The notes under the pieces are model-generated. The model saw only the letters and a list, made by a program, of their open reading frames with translations, was not told where the DNA came from and made no database searches. A program made the translations under genes and the position numbers. This document shows positions 16,679 through 24,424 of a DNA stretch of 64,000 nucleotides, one piece after another (position 1 is the first letter of the stretch; each line of letters opens with the position of its first letter). Source of the DNA: Mediannikoviicoccus sp037890055 (GTDB lineage Bacteria > Bacillota > Clostridia > Tissierellales > Peptoniphilaceae); NCBI GenBank assembly GCA_037890055.1, contig JBBKBD010000008.1; one strand, written 5' to 3'.

Positions 16679-16714
16679 AAAAAAACGGCCTACGCATATG
16701 CGAGCCGTTTTTTA
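16679..16714. terminator. Bidirectional terminator between regulator and acr3
   Basis: AAAAAACGGC / GCCGTTTTTT with an inner CGCATATGCG stem; T-runs on both strands serve the plus-strand regulator and the minus-strand ars operon. Confidence 0.9.
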
Positions 16715-16756
16715 TTTGTTCTATTTTGTAACAGAACCTTTTCTAATGTCTTAACT

Positions 16757-17824
16757 TTATTGAGCTCTTTCAAGGCTTGGGAAGGAGCTTTTTGTATTAT
16801 TAACTATCCTTACTAAGAGTAGCATTACGGGAACTTCTGTAAGAACACCTACAGTTGATGCAAGAACAACAGGAGAATCTACACCAAATAGGGCTATGCC
16901 TACAGCAACTGAAAGTTCAAAAAAGTCAGATGCTGCAATTAAAGAAGCTGGCGCTGCTATCTCATGAGGTAGCTTGCTTACTTTACTTACAAAATATGTT
17001 AGAGAAAATGAAATCACATTTTGAAGTATTAGTGGAACTGCTATTAAAACTACATAAAGTGGGTGTTCTACTATCATATCTCCTTGGAAAGTAAATATAA
17101 TAATGAGGGTAAGAAGAAGTCCTATGGTAGTTACTCCGTCAAACTTTTTTATAAAGTTATTTTCCAGGTAATCTTTTCCCTTATTTTTTATTATAAAGTA
17201 CCTTGATAAAAACCCGCCCACTAAAGGAATAAGAACAAAAAGCACTAATGACATTATAAGAACATCCATGGGTAGAGTTATTCCCTTTAAACCTAAAAGG
17301 AGCTGTACAAGTGGTACAAACAGGAAGAGTATCAAGATGTCATTTATCGATATCTGTACAAGGGTCTGCGCTGGGTCTCCATTGGTAAGACTGCTCCACA
17401 CAAAGACCATGGCTGTACATGGGGCTGTACCTAAGAGTACTGCACCTATAACAAAATCATTGGCAAGATTACCGGGTATTAACTGGCTAAATACATAATG
17501 GAAGAAAAGTGTAGCCAGACCAAACATTAAAAATGGTTTGATGGCCCAGCTTGCTATTGTAGAAATAATTATACCTTGGGGATGTTTTCCTACATTTTTT
17601 AGTGATTTAAAGTCTATTCTAACCATCATAGGGTATATCATAAGCCACATTAAAACTGTTAAGATTATGTTTTGACCCTTAAATTCCAATGACTGTAAGA
17701 AAGATTGGACAGATGGCATAAATTTAGCAATCAAAATACCTGCAGCCATACAGAGTAAAACCCATATACTTAAATATCTTTCAAAAAAACTAATTTTATC
17801 CTTTGGTTCTTTCAACAATTTCAC
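16757..17824 (-). CDS. acr3: Arsenite efflux transporter Acr3
   Basis: Ten-helix membrane antiporter of the ACR3/BASS group, 355 residues, that exports arsenite. The fourth-helix signature with the conserved cysteine (LLGTAPCTAMVFVWS) and GDPAQTLVQISINDI are diagnostic. Here it works with ArsA and ArsD, an arrangement in which the ATPase is thought to energise or supply the pump. Last gene of arsRDA-acr3. Confidence 0.95.
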   Translation of the reverse strand: MKLLKEPKDKISFFERYLSIWVLLCMAAGILIAKFMPSVQSFLQSLEFKGQNIILTVLMWLMIYPMMVRIDFKSLKNVGKHPQGIIISTIASWAIKPFLMFGLATLFFHYVFSQLIPGNLANDFVIGAVLLGTAPCTAMVFVWSSLTNGDPAQTLVQISINDILILFLFVPLVQLLLGLKGITLPMDVLIMSLVLFVLIPLVGGFLSRYFIIKNKGKDYLENNFIKKFDGVTTIGLLLTLIIIFTFQGDMIVEHPLYVVLIAVPLILQNVISFSLTYFVSKVSKLPHEIAAPASLIAASDFFELSVAVGIALFGVDSPVVLASTVGVLTEVPVMLLLVRIVNNTKSSFPSLERAQ

Positions 17825-17846
17825 CTCTTTCTCTATCTGCCTATTC

Positions 17847-19598
17847 TTATAATAGGTCTTTTAAATTGTCTTCTTTTAAATCCTCTGGAATCCACTCAAC
17901 AAGGGCTGTGTTAGATTGAGATGTTTCATCTATTGTCTTGATCCACTCTTTTTCTTGCTCGGCCCTAGCTTTTAAAATCTCGTTTTGGCTGCCGCTTGCA
18001 AAGTAACTTGAGTTGATGATCCACCATTTATTAAAGATTCCTGCCCTATCTAGGTCTTCCTTAAGTCTTTTTGCTTCATAGTAAGGAGTTGCTTCTGCTA
18101 GGGCTATAATTAGAACTTCTGTATAATCCTTGTCCTTAAGCCTTGGTAGTAGCTTCTTTGCTGATTCAGGTACATCTCCTTGGTTTCTTGAAATTTCCCT
18201 ATTATAGCTTTCAGTTGATTCTAAAAGAAGGATAGTATGACCAGTTGGGGCTGTGTCTATTACTACTATTTCATCTTCTGACTTGTCTACTATTTCAGCA
18301 AAAGCACGAAATACTGCAATTTCTTGGGTACATGGACTTCTTAAATCTTCTTCGATATAGTCAATGTCTTCCTCACTTGCCCCTTCTTCTTTTGCTTTTC
18401 CTAGGACTTCCTCCCTATAAGATTCAAGCTCCTTATCTTCATCTATATAGGAAATACTCAAATTTTCTCTTTCAGTTATTATATATTTTAGATGGTCGGC
18501 TGGGTCTGTTGTTGCGAGATGAACCTTTTTCCCTTTATCATTAAGTCCTAGGGCAATAGCAGCTGCTATAGTTGTTTTTCCTACCCCTCCCTTACCCATT
18601 GTAAGGATAACTTTTTTATCGTTCTTATATAGGTCGTCAACAACATCTTGTAGCCTAGATATCTTGCTAGTATCAATGGTAACTGAAGACTCCAATTTTT
18701 CTTCTATATCATCTGAGAAAAATTTTCTAAGATTTTCAATACTAGATGTATTGTATGATTTAAGTGGAATATAATAAGTTTCAAGCTCTTTTAGCCCTTC
18801 TGGCATTGCTTCCACGTCTTTTTTTTGCATATTGTGCATAGCTGTTGAAAGATCATCATCATAGGAATCTAGCATACCATTTATTATGTGAACTTGGTTG
18901 TCTATACCAATTTCGTGGAGTTCATTTGAGGTCCTTGTCGCTTCCTTTAGAGCTGTTTCTATAGGTCTAGAAACTAGTATAAGGCTAGTTAGGTCACTGT
19001 TAGCTAGGTTTTCAACAGCTTTTTTATAAATACCTCTTTCTTCATCTAGCCCTGATAGCTGTCCTAGGCAAGATGCTCCATACTTGTTATTATCTAAAAA
19101 GTTTGTCCACGCTGAAGGTAGTTCTAGCATTCTTAGTGTATGACCTGTTGGAGCAGTATCAAATATTATATGGTCATATTCTTCTGCAAGCTCTTCATCA
19201 GCTATAAAGCTTGTGAACTCCTTAAAAGCTGCCACTTCAGTTGTACATGTTCCAGAAAGCTGCTCTTCCATGGCTTTTATAACCTCATCCGGCAACTTGC
19301 CTCTTTGGGGCCCAACTACGCTTTCCTTATAGTCTTCTAGGGCTTTCTCTGGTTCAAAGTTAGCTAATTTTAAATTCTTTACCTTATCTATATCTCTTAT
19401 TTTATTGTCTAAATCTGTATCAAAAATATCTTGTAAGTTTGAGGCCGGGTCTGTACTTACAAGGATAACTTTTTTACCTTGGTCTGCTAGGTTTGTAGCA
19501 AGACTTGAAGCTATAGAAGTTTTACCTACGCCACCCTTGCCTGTAAAGAAAAGATACTTATTTAGCTTAATATTTTCTGGGTTGAATCTTGTATACAC
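17847..19598 (-). CDS. arsA: Arsenite-stimulated ATPase ArsA
   Basis: 583-residue tandem ATPase with two deviant Walker A sites: GKGGVGKTS at residues 20-28 in the first half and GKGGVGKTT in the second half. The cysteines that bind arsenite in the family are present in LSGTCTTEVAAF, GASCLGQLSG and RSPCTQEIAVF. DTAPTGHTLR occurs in both halves. A full-length double ArsA (not the single-domain Get3 form). It receives arsenite from ArsD and supports export by Acr3. Confidence 0.96.
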   Translation of the reverse strand: MYTRFNPENIKLNKYLFFTGKGGVGKTSIASSLATNLADQGKKVILVSTDPASNLQDIFDTDLDNKIRDIDKVKNLKLANFEPEKALEDYKESVVGPQRGKLPDEVIKAMEEQLSGTCTTEVAAFKEFTSFIADEELAEEYDHIIFDTAPTGHTLRMLELPSAWTNFLDNNKYGASCLGQLSGLDEERGIYKKAVENLANSDLTSLILVSRPIETALKEATRTSNELHEIGIDNQVHIINGMLDSYDDDLSTAMHNMQKKDVEAMPEGLKELETYYIPLKSYNTSSIENLRKFFSDDIEEKLESSVTIDTSKISRLQDVVDDLYKNDKKVILTMGKGGVGKTTIAAAIALGLNDKGKKVHLATTDPADHLKYIITERENLSISYIDEDKELESYREEVLGKAKEEGASEEDIDYIEEDLRSPCTQEIAVFRAFAEIVDKSEDEIVVIDTAPTGHTILLLESTESYNREISRNQGDVPESAKKLLPRLKDKDYTEVLIIALAEATPYYEAKRLKEDLDRAGIFNKWWIINSSYFASGSQNEILKARAEQEKEWIKTIDETSQSNTALVEWIPEDLKEDNLKDLL

Positions 19599-19616
19599 AT
19601 TAACCTCCTATCTTAT

Positions 19617-19982
19617 CTATTTGTTTTCTTTATTCTTTTTCATTCTTCGAATTTCTAAACCAGACATTATATATTCTTTGGGTATATCTAAAAATTCAAC
19701 AAATTCATCATTTGTAGGGTATTCTCTTGTTTTGACTACTTCATCGTCAACCATTGTTATAGGAAGTACATCTACCCCTTCTTCATTTAACAGCTTGCTT
19801 ATTTTATCATTTTCAGCGTAAAGCTGTGGTTCGTCATTTAGGTTATGTCTTATTACTTCTATATTCTTTTTGCTTAACCTACTAATCGCTGTGGATACCC
19901 TTAATAAGTTCTTGTCTATTGATGGTCCACATAAACCTGTTGGGCAGCACATTGCTGGGTCATAAATTACCATTTGTTTCAT
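19617..19982 (-). CDS. arsD: ArsD arsenic metallochaperone
   Basis: 121-residue cytosolic chaperone that delivers arsenite to ArsA. The arsenic-binding cysteines C12, C13 and C18 are visible in PAMCCPTGLCGPS; the family stretch CGPSIDKNLLRVSTAI follows. The second cysteine pair seen in some ArsD proteins near residue 113 is absent, which is common. Position between arsR and arsA matches the classic operon. Confidence 0.95.
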   Translation of the reverse strand: MKQMVIYDPAMCCPTGLCGPSIDKNLLRVSTAISRLSKKNIEVIRHNLNDEPQLYAENDKISKLLNEEGVDVLPITMVDDEVVKTREYPTNDEFVEFLDIPKEYIMSGLEIRRMKKNKENK

Positions 19983-20001
19983 TCTAACACTCCTTTAGCA
20001 T

Positions 20002-20316
20002 TTACTTTTCCTTACATTTTTTACAAATACAGTCTTCTTTATCTTCAGTAATATAATCAAGGAAGTCTTTAACATCTCCTATTCTTTCAAGGTTTAGAGT
20101 ATATCTCATCCAAGCCCCATCCCTTCTTCCGTTAACAAGGCCTGAGTCCGTTAAGTTTTTCATGTGATAGCTTAGGGTTGATTGAGAAATACTCAAACCA
20201 TCCAAAATATCACAGGCACAAATCTCGCCACATGAGAGCATATCAATTATTTTTAGCCTGGTTTCATCAGACAAAACCTTGAATATAGGCGTGAACTCTG
20301 CGTATGATCTTTTCAT
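20002..20316 (-). CDS. arsR: ArsR-family arsenic-responsive repressor
   Basis: 104-residue winged-helix repressor, first gene of the ars operon. The recognition helix region SISQSTLSYHMKNLTDSGLV is typical. The sensing cysteines follow the ELCVCD pattern as C33 and C35 (GEICACD), with a further C29, and the C-terminus is cysteine-rich (CICKKCKEK). It would repress its own operon at the ATATCGAT sites upstream until arsenite binds. Confidence 0.93.
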   Translation of the reverse strand: MKRSYAEFTPIFKVLSDETRLKIIDMLSCGEICACDILDGLSISQSTLSYHMKNLTDSGLVNGRRDGAWMRYTLNLERIGDVKDFLDYITEDKEDCICKKCKEK

Positions 20317-20339
20317 AAGTCCCCCTTTCTTTATTTAAT

Positions 20340-20414
20340 ATATCGATACTCTTCAATGATATCGATGAATTTCGATTTCATATTCATTGTACACCTCATA
20401 TCGATACTTGTCAA
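20340..20414 (-). promoter_or_regulatory. ars operon promoter and ArsR operator region
   Basis: Minus-strand promoter TTGACA (20414-20409), 17 bases, TACAAT (20391-20386). ATATCGAT occurs three times: 20398-20405 inside the promoter spacer, and 20359-20366 and 20340-20347 downstream of the expected transcription start. Binding at these would block initiation. Confidence 0.8.
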
Positions 20415-20440
20415 TGTTTTTATGTTATTTATTTTCCAAT

Positions 20441-20494
20441 AAAAAAATGTATCAACCCTTGCCCTTATATCAGGATTTAGGTTGATACACAGTT
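20441..20494. terminator. Terminator after metQ
   Basis: TGTATCAACC pairs with GGTTGATACA across a 20-base loop; a T-run follows on the minus strand (plus-strand A-run at 20442-20449). The plus strand also has a T-run, so it may work both ways. Confidence 0.8.
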
Positions 20495-20545
20495 TTTTTC
20501 TTTATCATCTTACTTATTTTTTAATTCATTGAGGAGAATGAATTT

Positions 20546-21400
20546 TTATTTTGGATCAAATGCTGGAACTACTGCTCCTTTATACTTTTCATTTATAAAG
20601 TCAGCACATTCTTTTGAAGTTAATACCTTTACAAGTTTCTTAATCTTTTCGGAGTTTTCATCACCTTTTCTTACAACTATAATGTTTACGAAAGGTGAGT
20701 CGTTTCCTTCAATTGCAAGTGAATCTTTTACTGGATTAAGCCCTACTTGTAGTGCGTAGTTTGAGTTTATAACTCCAAGGTCAACGTCTTGGTATGTGTT
20801 TGCAATGTTTGCAGCTTCTACAACTGTGAACTTTAAGTTCTTTGGATTTTCTACAATATCTTTTTCAGTTGCTTTAATGTCGTTGCTGTCTTTTAATTTA
20901 ATAAGACCTTGTTTTTCTAAAAGTTGTAATGCTCTTGCACCATTTGATACGTCATCTGGAATGATTACTTCTGCTCCATCTGGTACTTGATCTAAAGATG
21001 TATATTTAGTTGAATATATTCCCATTGGCTCTGTATGAATATCTCCAGCTGACACAAAGTCATATCCTAACTCATCTATTTGTTGTTGTAAATATTGTTT
21101 GTGTTGGTAGAAGTTTGCGTCAATTGTCTTTTCTTCAAGAGCTGTATTTGGCATAACATAGTCATCAAATGGAACAACTTCCACTGTTATTCCTTCTTTT
21201 TCAAAGTCATCTTTTAATGCTTCAAGAATCTCTGCATGTGGTACAGCTGTTGCACCAACTTTTACTACTTCATGTTCTCCTGCAGCTGCTCCTGTATCTG
21301 CAGCCGCTCCTGTTGATGCTTTGTTTGCATCTCCATTTTTACATCCTGTGAAAGCAACTAGTGAAAGCACTATTGCTCCTAATAAAATTTTCTTTTTCAT
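20546..21400 (-). CDS. metQ: Methionine-binding lipoprotein MetQ
   Basis: NlpA/MetQ-family solute-binding protein, 284 residues, lipidated at C20 (FTGC). After an alanine/glycine linker come the family motifs VKVGATAVPHAEIL, VVPFDDYVMPNTALEEKTIDANFYQHKQYL and the C-terminal VPAFDP. It captures D- or L-methionine for MetNI. Third gene of metN-metI-metQ. The order and presence of the NIL domain in MetN support methionine as substrate. Confidence 0.95.
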   Translation of the reverse strand: MKKKILLGAIVLSLVAFTGCKNGDANKASTGAAADTGAAAGEHEVVKVGATAVPHAEILEALKDDFEKEGITVEVVPFDDYVMPNTALEEKTIDANFYQHKQYLQQQIDELGYDFVSAGDIHTEPMGIYSTKYTSLDQVPDGAEVIIPDDVSNGARALQLLEKQGLIKLKDSNDIKATEKDIVENPKNLKFTVVEAANIANTYQDVDLGVINSNYALQVGLNPVKDSLAIEGNDSPFVNIIVVRKGDENSEKIKKLVKVLTSKECADFINEKYKGAVVPAFDPK

Positions 21401-21411
21401 ATTTCTCTCCT

Positions 21412-22068
21412 TTATTTTTTGTCTATTTTTTTACTGATAAAACTACCTAAAAGCTGTACTATTTGAACAATAATTATAATTACAAATACTGCTACTAAAA
21501 GTACGTTATACATTCTTCTTTGATAGCCATATCTATATGCAAGTTGTCCCAGGCCTCCTCCACCTAGAATTCCAACCATTGCTGAATAACCAACTATATT
21601 TATAATAGTCATTGTAATTCCGGAAATTACCAAAGGCATTGATTCCGGTATAATTACCTTCTTCACAATCTGTCCATTTGTTGAGCCCATTGCTTCTGCC
21701 GCTTCTATTAACCCCTTGTCTATGGAGATAAAGTAGCCCTCCATTAGTCTTGCCACAAATGGTATTGTAGCTATTGATAGGGATAGTATTGAAGCTTGAG
21801 TTCCTGTTGATCTACCAAGTAATAGCCTTGCAAGTGGTATTACAAGAAGTATTAGTATTACAAATGGAATAGATCTAAAAATATTTATAATTGCATCGAG
21901 CACTTTGTATAGCTTTGGCATCTCTTTTATTCCGCCAGGTCTACTTATCATAAGTAGTATTCCCAGTGGTAGTCCTATGGCAATAGATATAAGTGCCGTT
22001 GCAAAAACCATGTACAATGTAGTGAAGGTTTCTGGTATAACTAATTCCAATATCTCTTTATAACTCAT
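21412..22068 (-). CDS. metI: Methionine ABC transporter permease MetI
   Basis: 218-residue permease with about five transmembrane helices and the EAA-loop sequence EAAEAMGSTNGQIVKKVIIPESMP that contacts MetN. The starting ATG shares one base with the metN stop. 11 bases before metQ. Confidence 0.95.
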   Translation of the reverse strand: MSYKEILELVIPETFTTLYMVFATALISIAIGLPLGILLMISRPGGIKEMPKLYKVLDAIINIFRSIPFVILILLVIPLARLLLGRSTGTQASILSLSIATIPFVARLMEGYFISIDKGLIEAAEAMGSTNGQIVKKVIIPESMPLVISGITMTIINIVGYSAMVGILGGGGLGQLAYRYGYQRRMYNVLLVAVFVIIIIVQIVQLLGSFISKKIDKK

Positions 22069-23072
22069 TACAACACCTCCACTTTCACATTGTTTTCTTC
22101 AAGGTAGTCAAGTACCTTTCCAACTTCTTCGTTGTCACCGAGAACTTCTATAATCATGTACCCCAAGGAGTCCCCGATAACTGAATTTATCTTTCCTTGA
22201 ATCAAGTTTATTGGTATATCAAAACTCTTTATCAAGTTTGAAAGCACCGGCTTTTTAGAATTTTCTTCGTCATAGGACAGTCTTAAAAGTCTGCCATTAG
22301 TATCAAGTTTTTTCCATGCCAGTGACTCGTCTGGTTCAATCAAGTTTTCTATAAAGGATAATGTCCTCTTATTTTTCGGATTTGCGAAAAGACCCTTTAC
22401 AGTATTCTCTTCAATTATCTTTCCATTTTCCATTACTGCAATCCTATCGCAAACATCTTTCGCCACTTCCATTTGATGTGTAATCATTATTATGGTTGTG
22501 TTTAGTTCTTTAACAATTTTTCTAAATAGTTCAAGAATTTGTTTTGTGTTTGCCGGGTCCAGGGCCGATGTGCCTTCGTCACTAAGTAGTACTTTTGGTC
22601 TTGTGGCAATTGCCCTCGCTATAGCAACCCTCTGCTTTTGCCCACCGGATATCTCTGAAGGGTAGGAGTTTTTCTTTTCTGTTAAATCCACAAACTCTAA
22701 AAGTTCATTTACCCTATTTTCTATTTCAGACTTCGGTATGTTCGCTATCTCTAGTGGATAGGCTACATTTTCAAAAACCGTCTTTTGATTAAAAAGGTTA
22801 AAAGACTGAAATATCATTGATATATCTTTACGCTCTTTTAATAGCTCCGCCTTTGTCATTGCTGTTATGTCTTTGTCATCTATAAAGATGGTTCCCGACG
22901 TTGGTTCTTCAAGTCTGTTTAAGCATCTTACAAGAGTAGACTTCCCTGCACCACTTAAACCTATAATTCCATAAATTTCTCCTCCTGATACTTTAAATGA
23001 AACATCATCTACTGCTCTAAACTTTTTATCATCTAGAGCAAATTCTTTAATAAGATTTTTTACTTCTATCAT
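22068..23072 (-). CDS. metN: Methionine ABC transporter ATPase MetN
   Basis: 334-residue ATPase: Walker A GLSGAGKSTL, signature SGGQKQRVAIARA, Walker B VLLSDEGTSALDP (the DE is kept). The last about 75 residues form the NIL domain that binds methionine and inhibits transport when the cell is replete. First gene of the operon. Its predicted transcript leader is only about 30 bases, so no SAM riboswitch or T-box fits there. Confidence 0.96.
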   Translation of the reverse strand: MIEVKNLIKEFALDDKKFRAVDDVSFKVSGGEIYGIIGLSGAGKSTLVRCLNRLEEPTSGTIFIDDKDITAMTKAELLKERKDISMIFQSFNLFNQKTVFENVAYPLEIANIPKSEIENRVNELLEFVDLTEKKNSYPSEISGGQKQRVAIARAIATRPKVLLSDEGTSALDPANTKQILELFRKIVKELNTTIIMITHQMEVAKDVCDRIAVMENGKIIEENTVKGLFANPKNKRTLSFIENLIEPDESLAWKKLDTNGRLLRLSYDEENSKKPVLSNLIKSFDIPINLIQGKINSVIGDSLGYMIIEVLGDNEEVGKVLDYLEENNVKVEVL

Positions 23073-23109
23073 TTAGTCCTCCTTAAAGGTCTAGGAAATT
23101 AATGATTTG

Positions 23110-23138
23110 AGTATAGAAAAAAACACAGGTCTTGTCAA
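23110..23138 (-). promoter_or_regulatory. metNIQ promoter embedded in upstream terminator
   Basis: Perfect TTGACA (23138-23133), 17 bases, TATACT (23115-23110). The -35 lies in the loop and the spacer in the 3' arm and T-run of the sirtuin terminator. Confidence 0.8.
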
Positions 23139-23155
23139 ACAAAAACCCGTGTTTT
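23113..23155 (-). terminator. Terminator after the sirtuin gene
   Basis: Minus strand AAAACACGGGT pairs with ACCTGTGTTTT (one G-U), 14-base loop, then T-run. The wobble pairs only on the minus strand. Confidence 0.8.
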
Positions 23156-23176
23156 GGCTATACCTATTATTTATAG

Positions 23177-23914
23177 CTAGATATTAGCAAGCTGTGACAT
23201 AGTGTTTCCAATGTCTTCGTAAAACACAAAGTCAGCTCTGCTGTCGTAGTTCGTTTTCGTTTTATTGATTAAAACCAAAGTGTCTCCTCTGAAATAATCT
23301 ATAAAACCTGCTGCAGGATAAACCATTAATGATGATCCACCTACAATTAAAATTTCTGCGTTTTCAATTAAATTTATGGCGTTATTTATATTTTCCAAGT
23401 CCAGTGGCTCACCATATAAAACCACATCCGGTCTTAAAACTCCACCGCAGTTTGGACACTTAATTGAAAAATCTCTCTTCTTCATGTCCTCAAAGTTTAA
23501 ATACTTTCCACAATTGGTACAATAGTAGTCCCTGAGATTGCCATGAATTTCAATTACATTTTTACTTCCAGCAAGCTGATGAAGTGAGTCAATATTTTGT
23601 GTTACAATGCCCCTAAGCTTACCCATATCTTCAAGCTTTTTAAGCGCCAAGTGACATTTGTTTGGCTTTGCCTCTTCATAGATCAAATTATTTCTCACAT
23701 AGTCCATAAATTCCCTTGGGTGTTCTTGAAAGAACTCGTGGCTAAGCATATACTCAGGACTATATCCCTTATTGTTCTTTTCATTATATAGTCCAGTGGC
23801 AGAACGAAAGTCTGGAATTCCCGATGCCGTAGATACTCCAGCGCCACCAAAAAAAACGATGTTGTTATACTTTTTAATTCTCTCTTTTAATTCATTAATA
23901 TTATTTGAAGTCAT
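23177..23914 (-). CDS. Sir2-family NAD-dependent protein deacylase
   Basis: 245-residue sirtuin. NAD-binding GAGVSTASGIPDFRS, TQNIDSLHQLAG, the catalytic histidine in IEIHGNL, and a zinc site of two CxxC pairs (CTNC, CPNC) are all present. It removes acyl groups from lysines using NAD+. The Nudix gene ends nine bases upstream in the same direction, so they are likely co-transcribed. Confidence 0.94.
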   Translation of the reverse strand: MTSNNINELKERIKKYNNIVFFGGAGVSTASGIPDFRSATGLYNEKNNKGYSPEYMLSHEFFQEHPREFMDYVRNNLIYEEAKPNKCHLALKKLEDMGKLRGIVTQNIDSLHQLAGSKNVIEIHGNLRDYYCTNCGKYLNFEDMKKRDFSIKCPNCGGVLRPDVVLYGEPLDLENINNAINLIENAEILIVGGSSLMVYPAAGFIDYFRGDTLVLINKTKTNYDSRADFVFYEDIGNTMSQLANI

Positions 23915-23923
23915 AAATACCTC

Positions 23924-24382
23924 CTAATAGTACTTTACTTCTTCCAATTCCTTTCCATTAAAATAAAAAACTATCTCTTCGCACTTGCCCATGTATAGCT
24001 CAAGCATCTCATCCATGGAAGCAGACTTGTTTTCCATTTCAATAAATTCCTGTAAATCCATCCAAAATAGTTTCCCTTCGGGAGAATCTTCTATGAGCTC
24101 TCCATCAAAGCACTCGGTGTAGTAAAGGTGGGACAAAAGCCTTTGGTCTATACTCTTGTCATACCACTGAACGATTCCCTTGAGCTTGATGTCACTAATG
24201 TTAAGGTTAGTCTCTTCCTTAATTTCTCTAATTACCGAGTCATGAATTGACTCCACCGGCTCCACATGGCCACCGGGAAAGGTTAGCCCCTCCCAGCCTT
24301 CTTTAATAGGTTTGTCTAAAACCAAAACCTCTCTTGTCTTTGCATTGTAAATCATACACATATTAAGTATTACTATTTCCAT
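23924..24382 (-). CDS. Nudix hydrolase (MutT-like)
   Basis: 152-residue Nudix protein; the box GX5EX7REUXEEXGU is seen as GGHVEPVESIHDSVIREIKEE with all catalytic glutamates. The form (IVLNMCMIYNAK start, HLYYTECFDGEL) resembles 8-oxo-dGTP diphosphatase-like proteins, but substrate cannot be read from sequence. Upstream of it is the brnQ terminator; a separate promoter was not identified. Confidence 0.88.
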   Translation of the reverse strand: MEIVILNMCMIYNAKTREVLVLDKPIKEGWEGLTFPGGHVEPVESIHDSVIREIKEETNLNISDIKLKGIVQWYDKSIDQRLLSHLYYTECFDGELIEDSPEGKLFWMDLQEFIEMENKSASMDEMLELYMGKCEEIVFYFNGKELEEVKYY

Positions 24383-24397
24383 AATTCACCAACTCAA

Positions 24398-24424
24398 AAA
24401 AAAGATGGCATTACCATCTTTTTA
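24398..24424 (-). terminator. Terminator overlapping the brnQ stop
   Basis: AAAAAGATGG / CCATCTTTTT with a five-base loop and a minus-strand T-run; the stem includes bases next to the brnQ stop codon at 24422. Confidence 0.88.

Noticed and set aside
23073..23110. SAM riboswitch or T-box before metNIQ
   Set aside because: The predicted leader is only about 30 bases, too short for either; no T-box or S-box core sequence.
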